Part shown: in pieces, positions 1 to 5,994 of the stretch
Layout: every line of letters starts with the position of its first letter
Position numbering within the stretch: the first letter of the stretch is position 1
DNA from: JAVBOP01 sp031550405
Lineage (GTDB): Bacteria > Bacteroidota > Ignavibacteria > Kapaibacteriales > UBA2268
Assembly: GCA_031550405.1 (NCBI GenBank)
Contig: JAVBOP010000188.1
Location: 1-5,994, forward strand
Length of the DNA: 5,994 nt
Reading direction: 5' to 3'
Translations under genes and position numbers: made by a program
Notes under the pieces: generated by a model
Seen by the model: the letters and a program-made list of their open reading frames with translations, nothing else
What the model was told of the DNA's origin: nothing
Database searches by the model: none

Positions 1-1275
1 ATCACCAATTCGAAATTTGCGAAATTTAGTTTCAATACTTCTTTCCTCGTTTTGCACAACAATCACCGATTTTTTTAACAATTCATTTCTTATTTTGCTT
101 AAATCTTTCAAATTTTCCGTGTTTTTTATTAAATATTCTATCTCTTCTATTTTTTTCAATTTGTCCTCCAAAACCGGCAGCCGCTTCTTTTTCACCTCAA
201 TATCTTTCAAAGTTTTACGCACTTTTTTATAATATTTTTCTGCATTTTCTAAAATATTTAATTTTTCATCCAACTTGATTTCATGAACGTTACCGCTCCA
301 ATCTTCGATGCTTATACTTTTTCCATATTTTAATTTTAGATTATTCTGTGACATCAACAATTCAGCGTAAGATTTATATTTTTCAGCCAATTGTGAAAAT
401 ATACCGGCATCCTTAGAAATGCTAATTTCTTTTTGCAGTCGCATCTTATCCCTATTTAATTTAGGAAATAATTCTTTATTTATCGCCGCAATTTTGGCTT
501 CTTTCATCTTTAAGGCTTGATAAAAAGAAATCGCATCATTTATGGAGTTATATGTACGAAATATCGTATAGTTAGATAAAGGAATCAAAGAAAAATGAAT
601 ATTTTTTAATAAATCTTGCAGAACATAAAAATTTTGGCTTCTTGAAATTTTATTTATGAAATCGTTTGCATGCTCGGAAATTTCCTGAAGATTTTCGATA
701 TTTTCGATTTTAGCATCAGAATTTAATTTATTCGCATTACAAAATTCGCAAGCATATTGTTTTGTTAGCCTTAAGTTTGATTTAGTTAATGCTTCCAAAA
801 GAGAAGCATTTTTATTATAATCTGTAAAATCAGAGATGTCGTTTGGTGTTATTTCAAATTTTTTATTCACATAAGTATTATATTTTGTCAGGGTTTGCAA
901 AACAACGCCTTTTTTATTGCAAATAAAAATATTAGCATTGTTGCCGCCAAAAAGTGTGAAATAAACAGAATAATTAATAAATTTTAATAAAATGATTCTA
1001 TCTTTATTAATTAATTCTACTTGTTGCAATCTGTCTTTGTATAAAAATTGAAATAATTTTGTACAGTTTTTATTGGACCGTGCAAATTTATTATTGATGA
1101 AAATCGCAGATTGCGGAAAAACATTGGAAAAAAACAAAAAAAAATCATTTATTCCGTCAAAAAATGTAAAAATTATTGTACCTTTTTCCTGCAAAATGAT
1201 TTCAACAATTTCCATTCCAATTAATTTTTCAAACTCGCGGCTCAACTTCAAAAGCGTGTAGTAATTATCAGTCAT
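1..1275 (-). CDS. rqcH: NFACT/RqcH-family ribosome quality-control protein, N-terminal 425 residues (3' end outside window)
   Basis: This frame is open without a stop from the ATG at 1275 down to base 1, so the gene is partial. Residues 1-130 fit the NFACT-N domain and keep the Asp-Arg pair (D92-R93 in KDRIILLKF) that matches the functional DR motif of B. subtilis RqcH. A middle region (about 145-240) is followed by two long charged helices (about 250-318 and 335-402) forming the family's coiled-coil hairpin. Between them lie a KYKSYAELLMSQ stretch (300-310) and LDEKLNILENAEKYYKK (335-351), both family signatures. The visible part ends in FRKFRIGD, the usual lead-in to the NFACT-R (DUF814) domain, so roughly 100 or more residues are missing. 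In Firmicutes, RqcH binds obstructed 50S subunits with peptidyl-tRNA and recruits tRNA-Ala to build C-terminal alanine tails that mark the chain for degradation. No Shine-Dalgarno precedes the start. The family is convincing; the RqcH-type function is inferred. Confidence 0.86.
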   Translation of the reverse strand, partial: MTDNYYTLLKLSREFEKLIGMEIVEIILQEKGTIIFTFFDGINDFFLFFSNVFPQSAIFINNKFARSNKNCTKLFQFLYKDRLQQVELINKDRIILLKFINYSVYFTLFGGNNANIFICNKKGVVLQTLTKYNTYVNKKFEITPNDISDFTDYNKNASLLEALTKSNLRLTKQYACEFCNANKLNSDAKIENIENLQEISEHANDFINKISRSQNFYVLQDLLKNIHFSLIPLSNYTIFRTYNSINDAISFYQALKMKEAKIAAINKELFPKLNRDKMRLQKEISISKDAGIFSQLAEKYKSYAELLMSQNNLKLKYGKSISIEDWSGNVHEIKLDEKLNILENAEKYYKKVRKTLKDIEVKKKRLPVLEDKLKKIEEIEYLIKNTENLKDLSKIRNELLKKSVIVVQNEERSIETKFRKFRIGD

Positions 1276-1357
1276 AAATCATAATATATCGACGAAAAAT
1301 ATACTTCATTTTCATTATTTTTAAATCCAACAGCTTATTTTTCGCAATATGGTGGCT

Positions 1358-1933
1358 CTAAAAAAATTTTGGGAATAATATGCGTTCAATTAAGTCGCAC
1401 CAAATATGTTCTATTAGCAGATGCGATTCCTGTATCCGAGCGGTTTCACAGGCATTTACAGTAACGGCTATATCGCACATTTTGGCAATTTTACCTCCGT
1501 CCATTCCAAGCAGTCCAAGAATTTTCATCTGTTTTTTGCGGGCAGCCTCTATAGCTCGAATCACATTTTCAGAATTTCCGCTCGTAGAAATTCCAATTAA
1601 CAAGTCATTTTGATATCCAAGAGCTTCGACTTGACGAGCAAATATATTGTCAAATCCAATATCATTGCCTCCAGCTGTAAGTATAGAAGAATCGCAAGTT
1701 AGGGAAATTGCAGGTAAGGCGTTGCGAGCAACAGAGCTGCGAAACCGTATAACCAACTCCGCTGCAATATGCTGACAATCGGCTGCGCTTCCACCATTTC
1801 CGCATAGTAAAATCTTATTGCCGGCAGCCAATACTTCCGCCATCAAACGGCTTGATTTTTCTATTGTATCAATATCTATATTTTTTTTAACTTCAATACT
1901 ATCGTGTATTTGCTTGATTATTTGGTCTTTCAT
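1358..1933 (-). CDS. gmhA: Phosphoheptose isomerase (sedoheptulose 7-phosphate isomerase) GmhA
   Basis: A 191-residue SIS-domain protein of normal GmhA length (E. coli about 192). GmhA converts sedoheptulose 7-phosphate to D-glycero-D-manno-heptose 7-phosphate in the cytoplasm, the first step of ADP-heptose synthesis for the lipopolysaccharide core or other heptosylated glycans. Visible motifs, in order: phosphate-binding CGNGGSAADCQHIAAELV (44-61), LTCDSSILTAGGND (78-91), the SIS loop STSGNSENV (116-124), and ETARIQESHLLIEHIWCDLIE (163-183). The residues matching the E. coli metal and catalytic set (H61, E65, Q172, H180) are all present as H55, E59, Q168 and H176 with the same spacing, so the enzyme should be active. 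It lies 37 bp after hydF and 82 bp before the NFACT gene, on the same strand. No other heptose-pathway gene (hldE, gmhB, hldD) is in view. The start at 1933 gives the expected N-terminus. The frame stays open for 28 codons after the TAG stop (see findings). Confidence 0.95.
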   Translation of the reverse strand: MKDQIIKQIHDSIEVKKNIDIDTIEKSSRLMAEVLAAGNKILLCGNGGSAADCQHIAAELVIRFRSSVARNALPAISLTCDSSILTAGGNDIGFDNIFARQVEALGYQNDLLIGISTSGNSENVIRAIEAARKKQMKILGLLGMDGGKIAKMCDIAVTVNACETARIQESHLLIEHIWCDLIERILFPKFF

Positions 1934-1970
1934 TGTTGATGTATTCTGAATTATTATTAATTAAAAATAT

Positions 1971-3179
1971 TTAGATTTTAATGTCAAATATTTTTGTTAC
2001 TCTGTCTAAATATCCATTCATAAAAGAAATCGCAATCCCATAATTTGTAATTGAAACGCCTGCTTTTTGGGCTTCTTTGATTCGATTCAGCTTCTCATTT
2101 CGCGTCAGCATACAAGCTCCGCAATGAATTATTAAACTATATTCATTTAAATTGGCTGGATAATCTCTTCCATGCGAGTATTCTATTTTCGGCGTAAAAC
2201 CCAAGTATTTCGTCAGCAAATCAGGTATTTTTTTAGTACCAATATCGTCTTTTTGCGCATGATGCGAACAAGCTTCTGCAATTAATATTTTTTCATTTAC
2301 AGTAATCGTATCGATTGTTTTCGCCCCTTTAACATCTTCCGCCAAATCGCCTTTGAGTCGCGCAAATAAAATGGAAAACGTCGTGCAATCAATATTTGCC
2401 GGAGTATTTTCAACCATGAATTTCACAACTTGCGAATCGCAAATAACAATCCGCGGTGTTTTATGAATTTTTTTTAATAATTTGACATATTCTTCAGGCT
2501 GAATGACAATCGTAACTGCATGTAAATCAAGAGCTTCCCGCAAAGTTTGTGCCTGTGGAGCAATAATTCGTCCTTTCGGCGCACCGCTATCAATCGGCGT
2601 AATCATAATGCAAATATCGCCAGCGTGCAATATGTTATCAAACAGTTTTGGAGTATCAAAAATGCTGATATTTTTCGAAACGGCAGTTTTAATTTTATTT
2701 AAAAAATTATTTCTTTCGTCAAAATTCACAGCCGATATTTCAAGATATTCTGCATTGAATTTAGCAATTTTTCCGCGAATTTGCTGTGCCAGATTCGAAA
2801 TATCAATTTTATTGACAACGACCAAAAATGGCAAATTATACTTCTGAAATTGCCTGAGAATATCGTTTTCAAAATCAGTCCAAACGTTTGGCTCGATAAT
2901 AAGAAGCGCAAAATCGCATCGCTGAAAGACCTTATTCGTGCGATTTTTCCGTGCGCTGCCAAGTTCAGAACTATCGTCTACTCCAGCGGAATCCAAGACA
3001 ACAACTGGTCCGATTGGAAGAAGCTCGATCGATTTTTCGACAACATCGGTGGTAGTGCCGGCGATATCGGAAATCAGCGCAACATCTTGTCCTGCAATCA
3101 AATTCATGACACTTGACTTGCCAACATTTGTCCTCCCAAAAATTCCAATATGCAGCCGTTCTGATTTTGGTGTCGTCAT
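1971..3179 (-). CDS. hydF: [FeFe]-hydrogenase maturation GTPase HydF
   Basis: A 402-residue protein of typical HydF size. HydF is the GTPase scaffold on which the 2Fe subcluster of the H-cluster is assembled, with the radical-SAM enzymes HydE and HydG, before transfer to the hydrogenase HydA. The N-terminal GTPase domain (about 8-170) shows G1 GRTNVGKS (15-22), G2 GTTTD (41-45), G3 DSAG (63-66, Ser in place of the commoner Thr or Pro), G4 NKID (123-126) and an SA pair for G5 (149-150). The middle dimerisation region holds the conserved PIDSGAPKGRIIAPQAQTLRE (195-215). The C-terminal cluster-binding motif is complete: C304-x-H306-H307, then H352-C353-x-x-C356, the CxHH...HCxxC pattern that ligates the [4Fe-4S] cluster. 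All three cysteines are kept, so the protein looks functional. The start at 3179 gives the usual short leader SERLHIGIFGR. It begins 52 bp after mutS2 with no clear promoter of its own. hydE, hydG and hydA are not in view. Confidence 0.96.
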   Translation of the reverse strand: MTTPKSERLHIGIFGRTNVGKSSVMNLIAGQDVALISDIAGTTTDVVEKSIELLPIGPVVVLDSAGVDDSSELGSARKNRTNKVFQRCDFALLIIEPNVWTDFENDILRQFQKYNLPFLVVVNKIDISNLAQQIRGKIAKFNAEYLEISAVNFDERNNFLNKIKTAVSKNISIFDTPKLFDNILHAGDICIMITPIDSGAPKGRIIAPQAQTLREALDLHAVTIVIQPEEYVKLLKKIHKTPRIVICDSQVVKFMVENTPANIDCTTFSILFARLKGDLAEDVKGAKTIDTITVNEKILIAEACSHHAQKDDIGTKKIPDLLTKYLGFTPKIEYSHGRDYPANLNEYSLIIHCGACMLTRNEKLNRIKEAQKAGVSITNYGIAISFMNGYLDRVTKIFDIKI

Positions 3180-3231
3180 AACAGTTAAATTAAAATTTGA
3201 AAATATCTTATTTTTAGCGATTTAAATGAAT

Positions 3232-5610
3232 TTATTTTAAATATACTACTGTTACGCCGGATCCGCCTTCGACGAAATTGCCTAATCTGTAGCTTTTGAT
3301 AAAATCGAGTTTATGCAAATATTCATGAATTACAGTTCGCAGCGTTCCAGTACCTTTTCCATGAACAATTGTAACTGATTCAAAATTTGCAAGTAAAGCT
3401 TTATCCAAAAAGTCATTTATTTCATGCAAAGCCTCCTCAGCCCGCTTGCCGTGCAAGTCCAGACGCATTTTTGCCTCAAAAGCATAAATTTTACTGATTC
3501 CTATGCTTTTTAGTTTTTGCGGCTTATTTTTATAGTATAATTGAGTAAATGGCAGGCGGAATTTTATGCCATTAAATTCTATCAATGCAATTTTTGCCTG
3601 ATTATCAGCTTCTAACACTTCGCCGATTTCAGGACTGTCAATCATTCCAACAGTATCACCAATATTTAATTCCATGATTTCTTCAACATTGCCTATGGCT
3701 GTAACTCTTTTGATTTGGTTAATTTCTGCGGATAATTCACTTTTTGTTTTATTAAATTTAGATTTAGATTCAGCTATAGATTTCTTTTCTTCCCGAATTT
3801 CGCGAATAGTATTTTCAATTATTGAATTTGCATTTTGCAGGATTGCATGAGCCTCTATTTTTGCATTATCAAGTAAATTTTTCTTTTTGGATTTAAATTC
3901 TTCTATGCGATTTTCATAATCTTTTTTTATGTTTTCAAATTTATTTTTCTCTGCATTTGCCTTATTTATAATGTCTTCCGATTCTTTTTTGTAGCGTTGC
4001 AAAATAGATATATTTTCTTCTATTTCACGATGTTTTTTCCCGAGATATTTTTTAGCGCGCCGAATTAAGTTATTGGAAAAACCGATATTTTTGGCGAGCA
4101 AAAAGGCATAAGAGTTGCCTGGGATTCCAGAAAGAAATTTATACGTTGGCTTCAAAGCGGCTTCATCAAATTCAAGCGACGCATTTTCTATAACATCCCT
4201 GTTTAAGGCATAGGTTTTTAGCGATGATTGGTGTGTAGTTACGATGAAAAATGAATTTATTTTAATAAAAGTGTCTAAAATGCCAGAAGCAAGTGCGCTG
4301 CCTTCGCGAGGATCCGTTCCGGAGCAAATTTCATCAATCAATATCAGCGAATTAGCATCCGCAACGTCTAATATTTGCTTTAACTTAAGTATTTGCGAAC
4401 TAAAGGTGCTTAGATCATTTTCGATGGATTGATGATCTCCAATTGCCGAATAAACCGTACGAAAATTTGTTTTGACCTCGCCGAGCGGAAAAAAACCGCT
4501 CAAAGCCAGCAAAATATTTAAGCCTATGCTTTTCAGCGCAACAGTTTTGCCGCCGGCGTTCGGACCAGATATAAGATGACCACGTTTTGTGGTCGAAAAA
4601 TCGACAGAAAGCGGAACAACCTGTTTTTTGCCACGCGCTTGCACAAGAATTGGATGATAAATATTGCGAATATAAATCTCATTATTTTCAAATATCTCAG
4701 GTTTTATGCCGCCAAATTGCATTGCATAACCTGCTTTGGCAAACAGCGAATCAAGATGTCCCAAAATATCATAAGCGCTTAATAATTCAACAACTTCATT
4801 TGATATTACAGCAGTAAGCTGTTTTAAAATTTTGTAGATTTCGCGCTGTTCATCATTTTGTAAAATCGCAATTTCATTGTTCATTTCAATAATTTCCGTC
4901 GGCTCCAGAAAAACGGTAGCGCCGGTTTGCGAAACGCTGTGGATAATTCCGGAGACATGCCGCTTATGCTCGGCTTTTATGGGCAGCACATAGCGACCGT
5001 CGCGAACAGTAAAAAAATCGTCGCGAACCAGCTCGTCATCCGCAAATTGCTTGACAATTCTGTTCATTCGCGAGCGCAAACGGCTGGATTTTTCGACAAT
5101 ATTTGTCCTTATTCTTTGTAGTTCTTTTGTCGCATTATCGCGCACTTCGCCGCTTTCGTCAATCGCAGCATTTATATGTTTTTGCAGCAATGGATTATCG
5201 AATATTTTTTCTATTTCATTGCTTATTATTGGATATTTTTCTGAATTATTTTTAATAAATAATCTTATGCGATGGGAAGTATCAAGCATATCCTTGATTT
5301 TCAGCAATTCGGCAGTATTTAGAACGGCGTCCCTAATTTTTGCTTTATGCAGAATTGGGCGAATGTCATCAATGTTTTCATTGGGAAATTCATCGCCCGA
5401 AAAGAGCAAGTTCAGCATTTCATCGACTTGCTGTAATTCCTTATTAAGCCTCGCTGCATCATCATCTGGTCGAGCGTTCAAGACAAGTTCTCTGCCCTTT
5501 TCGGTCAGGCATTTTTTTGCAACGTAATCCAGTACATTAAAAAACTCTAACTCCTTTAATGTATCATACTTAATTCTATTTTCCAATTCATAAAAATCGC
5601 AATTTTGCAT
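3232..5610 (-). CDS. mutS2: MutS2 family ATPase with C-terminal Smr endonuclease domain
   Basis: With the start at 5610 the protein has 792 residues, close to B. subtilis MutS2 (785). It lacks the mismatch-recognition domain of MutS1. Residues 1-300 form the core/lever and clamp helices. The ABC-type ATPase (about 315-520) has Walker A GPNAGGKT (349-356), signature DLSTFSSQ (399-406), Walker B LILIDEICSGTDP (422-434) and the H-loop TTHQSSLK (458-465, H460). A lysine/glutamate-rich coiled coil (about 525-635), the KOW-like segment (about 640-700, containing GDTVG) and the Smr domain (about 715-792) follow. Smr keeps LDLHG (717-721), HGKGTGTLR (750-758) and a C-terminal GGSGVTVV. The family was first linked to suppressing recombination; B. 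subtilis MutS2 also senses and splits collided ribosomes. A longer frame reaches back to 5691 but adds only 27 mostly hydrophobic residues and would start upstream of the promoter at 5638-5670, so 5610 is preferred. First gene of the probable operon. Confidence 0.97.
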   Translation of the reverse strand: MQNCDFYELENRIKYDTLKELEFFNVLDYVAKKCLTEKGRELVLNARPDDDAARLNKELQQVDEMLNLLFSGDEFPNENIDDIRPILHKAKIRDAVLNTAELLKIKDMLDTSHRIRLFIKNNSEKYPIISNEIEKIFDNPLLQKHINAAIDESGEVRDNATKELQRIRTNIVEKSSRLRSRMNRIVKQFADDELVRDDFFTVRDGRYVLPIKAEHKRHVSGIIHSVSQTGATVFLEPTEIIEMNNEIAILQNDEQREIYKILKQLTAVISNEVVELLSAYDILGHLDSLFAKAGYAMQFGGIKPEIFENNEIYIRNIYHPILVQARGKKQVVPLSVDFSTTKRGHLISGPNAGGKTVALKSIGLNILLALSGFFPLGEVKTNFRTVYSAIGDHQSIENDLSTFSSQILKLKQILDVADANSLILIDEICSGTDPREGSALASGILDTFIKINSFFIVTTHQSSLKTYALNRDVIENASLEFDEAALKPTYKFLSGIPGNSYAFLLAKNIGFSNNLIRRAKKYLGKKHREIEENISILQRYKKESEDIINKANAEKNKFENIKKDYENRIEEFKSKKKNLLDNAKIEAHAILQNANSIIENTIREIREEKKSIAESKSKFNKTKSELSAEINQIKRVTAIGNVEEIMELNIGDTVGMIDSPEIGEVLEADNQAKIALIEFNGIKFRLPFTQLYYKNKPQKLKSIGISKIYAFEAKMRLDLHGKRAEEALHEINDFLDKALLANFESVTIVHGKGTGTLRTVIHEYLHKLDFIKSYRLGNFVEGGSGVTVVYLK

Positions 5611-5637
5611 AACAGCTTTTCTATTTTCAACTACAAA

Positions 5638-5670
5638 CAAATATAATATAATTACTTCTGATTGCAAAAA
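5638..5670 (-). promoter_or_regulatory. Bacteroidota-type promoter of the mutS2 operon
   Basis: Read on the minus strand, TTTTTG (5670-5665) is followed after exactly 19 bp by TATATTTG (5645-5638). The second box is a full match to the Bacteroidota -7 consensus TAnnTTTG, and the first matches the -33 TTTG, at a spacing typical of that group. Transcription would begin around 5632, leaving a leader of about 20 nt before the ATG at 5610. This agrees with the conserved N-terminus of MutS2 and excludes the 5691 start. It is the only convincing promoter seen for the four minus-strand genes. Sequence match only; no start site has been measured. Confidence 0.6.
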
Positions 5671-5745
5671 CAAGAGTGAGATAAAATACAACAGTTATCA
5701 ACTTTCAGTTTAATATGCAATATCAAAAAACACCCCACCTCCCTC

Positions 5746-5772
5746 AAAAAAAAAAATGAAAAAAAATAAAAA
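5746..5772 (+). promoter_or_regulatory. Phased A-tracts, possible UP-like or bent-DNA element
   Basis: Three uninterrupted A runs of 11 (5746-5756), 8 (5759-5766) and 5 bases (5768-5772) lie directly upstream of the -33 box of the rightward promoter. Their centres are about 11 and 8 bp apart, close to one helical turn, which can bend DNA and help RNA polymerase alpha-subunit contacts. A pyrimidine-rich stretch, CACCCCACCTCCCTC (5731-5745), precedes them and contrasts sharply with the AT-rich surroundings. A role in activation is an inference. Confidence 0.35.
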
Positions 5773-5774
5773 TA

Positions 5775-5809
5775 TTTGTTGGATATATTAAAAATATTGT
5801 GTAAGTTTG
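5775..5809 (+). promoter_or_regulatory. Bacteroidota-type promoter of the rightward gene
   Basis: TAAGTTTG at 5802-5809 is a full match to the TAnnTTTG -7 box. A TTG at 5779-5781 lies 20 bp upstream of it; an overlapping TTTG at 5775-5778 lies 23 bp upstream. The expected start near 5815 leaves a leader of about 20 nt before the ATG at 5836, nearly the same geometry as the mutS2 promoter on the opposite strand. The two promoters are divergent, with -33 boxes about 105 bp apart. Confidence 0.55.
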
Positions 5810-5835
5810 CGATGTGCAATTAATTAAACACCATT

Positions 5836-5994
5836 ATGAAAGATTTAGACAAAATAATAGCAGCCGATATACGGCATAAAAGCTTGTTTTTAGACAGGCA
5901 TGATGGCTTGGAAACAAGCTGGGCGCTATTCTTTTGTCCAATTTCATCTGCACAAGTACACAAGTACTTACCTCTTCTTCTTCTAATCGTGAAA
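5836..5994 (+). CDS. Unidentified protein, N-terminal fragment (3' end outside window)
   Basis: I do not recognise this gene. An ATG at 5836 opens 53 codons that run off the right edge. An in-frame TAA at 5821-5823 and the promoter at 5775-5809 make this the natural start. The visible protein begins MKDLDKIIAADIRHKSLF and continues through DRHDGLETSWALFFCP, a soluble-looking start with no signal peptide, then a leucine-rich end (YLPLLLLIV, about residues 44-52). The codons up to about 5950 look like ordinary coding sequence for this genome. After that a perfect 8-bp tandem duplication (5952-5967) shifts the frame, so the leucine-rich tail may be a product of that duplication and not the ancestral sequence. 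The gene is transcribed away from mutS2 and need not share its function. That a gene starts here is fairly likely; its identity is open. Confidence 0.55.
   Translation, partial: MKDLDKIIAADIRHKSLFLDRHDGLETSWALFFCPISSAQVHKYLPLLLLIVK
5952..5967 (+). repeat. Perfect 8-bp tandem duplication inside the 5' part of the rightward gene
   Basis: ACAAGTAC occurs twice back to back (5952-5959 and 5960-5967). Eight bases is not a multiple of three, so gaining or losing a unit changes the reading frame. It is followed closely by a TCT/CTT trinucleotide run (5973-5983). Both downstream frames stay open to the window edge. Confidence 0.9.

Noticed and set aside
17..232. Plus-strand open frame of 71 codons, and a second of 62 codons at 1073-1261
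   Set aside because: Both are antisense to the NFACT gene. Their phenylalanine/serine-rich composition mirrors its Lys/Glu/Asn-rich coding strand.
1276..1357. Separate promoter for the NFACT gene
   Set aside because: TATATTTT misses the final G of the -7 box and the nearest TTG is about 24 bp away. Too weak to call, though this is the widest gap in the run.
1934..1970. Terminator or promoter between hydF and gmhA
   Set aside because: The 37-bp gap is almost pure A/T with no stem-loop and no TAnnTTTG box.
2503..2847. Plus-strand open frame of 114 codons (and others at 2781-3116 and 2938-3225)
   Set aside because: Antisense to hydF, whose motifs are intact throughout. No family resemblance or promoter seen.
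3180..3231. Separate promoter for hydF in the mutS2-hydF gap
   Set aside because: Only a TATTTTCA-like partial match to TAnnTTTG is present, which is expected by chance in such AT-rich DNA.
5051..5527. Plus-strand open frame of 158 codons
   Set aside because: Entirely antisense to conserved mutS2 sequence, with serine/phenylalanine-rich composition typical of a reverse-strand shadow.
5611..5691. 27-residue hydrophobic N-terminal extension of mutS2 as a membrane anchor or signal peptide
   Set aside because: It lies across and upstream of a well-matched promoter, MutS2 proteins are cytoplasmic, and the start at 5610 gives the normal family length.
1..5994. CRISPR array, tRNA or rRNA gene, insertion sequence, attachment site or defence system
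   Set aside because: No regularly spaced repeats, cloverleaf-like sequence, transposase motif or terminal inverted repeats were seen, and nearly all bases belong to recognisable genes.

Overview
The window is AT-rich bacterial chromosome, dense with genes, and most likely comes from an anaerobic Gram-negative member of the Bacteroidota or a relative (Chlorobiota/Ignavibacteria-like). Three things point that way. The two promoters I can find both match the Bacteroidota-type consensus (TTTG or TTG near -33, TAnnTTTG near -7). None of the five visible start codons is preceded by a Shine-Dalgarno sequence, which is common in that group. The gene content combines heptose synthesis for an outer-membrane lipopolysaccharide (gmhA) with maturation of an oxygen-sensitive [FeFe]-hydrogenase (hydF). 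The lineage is an inference from these signs; no rRNA or other phylogenetic marker is present.

Layout: four genes lie on the minus strand and read right to left as one probable operon. They are mutS2 (5610 to 3232), hydF (3179 to 1971), gmhA (1933 to 1358) and an NFACT/RqcH-family gene (1275 to beyond base 1, cut by the window edge before its C-terminal NFACT-R domain). The gaps are 52, 37 and 82 bp, and I see no GC-rich terminator hairpin in any of them. A strong promoter candidate sits just upstream of mutS2. It also shows that the longest possible mutS2 ORF (start at 5691) is wrong, because that start would lie upstream of the promoter. On the right a divergent plus-strand gene begins at 5836 and leaves the window after 53 codons. 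It has its own matching promoter, preceded by A-tracts spaced at roughly helical intervals.

How the genes may work together: the most interesting point is that the first and last genes of the run, MutS2 and the RqcH-like NFACT protein, belong to one pathway in Bacillus subtilis. There MutS2 recognises collided ribosomes and helps split them, and RqcH then adds alanine tails to the nascent chain stuck on the released large subunit. Finding both on one probable transcript suggests a ribosome-rescue operon into which hydF and gmhA are inserted. hydF and gmhA have no obvious functional link to this pathway or to each other. I found no mobile element, CRISPR array, tRNA, rRNA or clearly new system. 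The remaining observations are an 8-bp tandem duplication at the start of the right-hand gene and an open frame running on past the gmhA stop.
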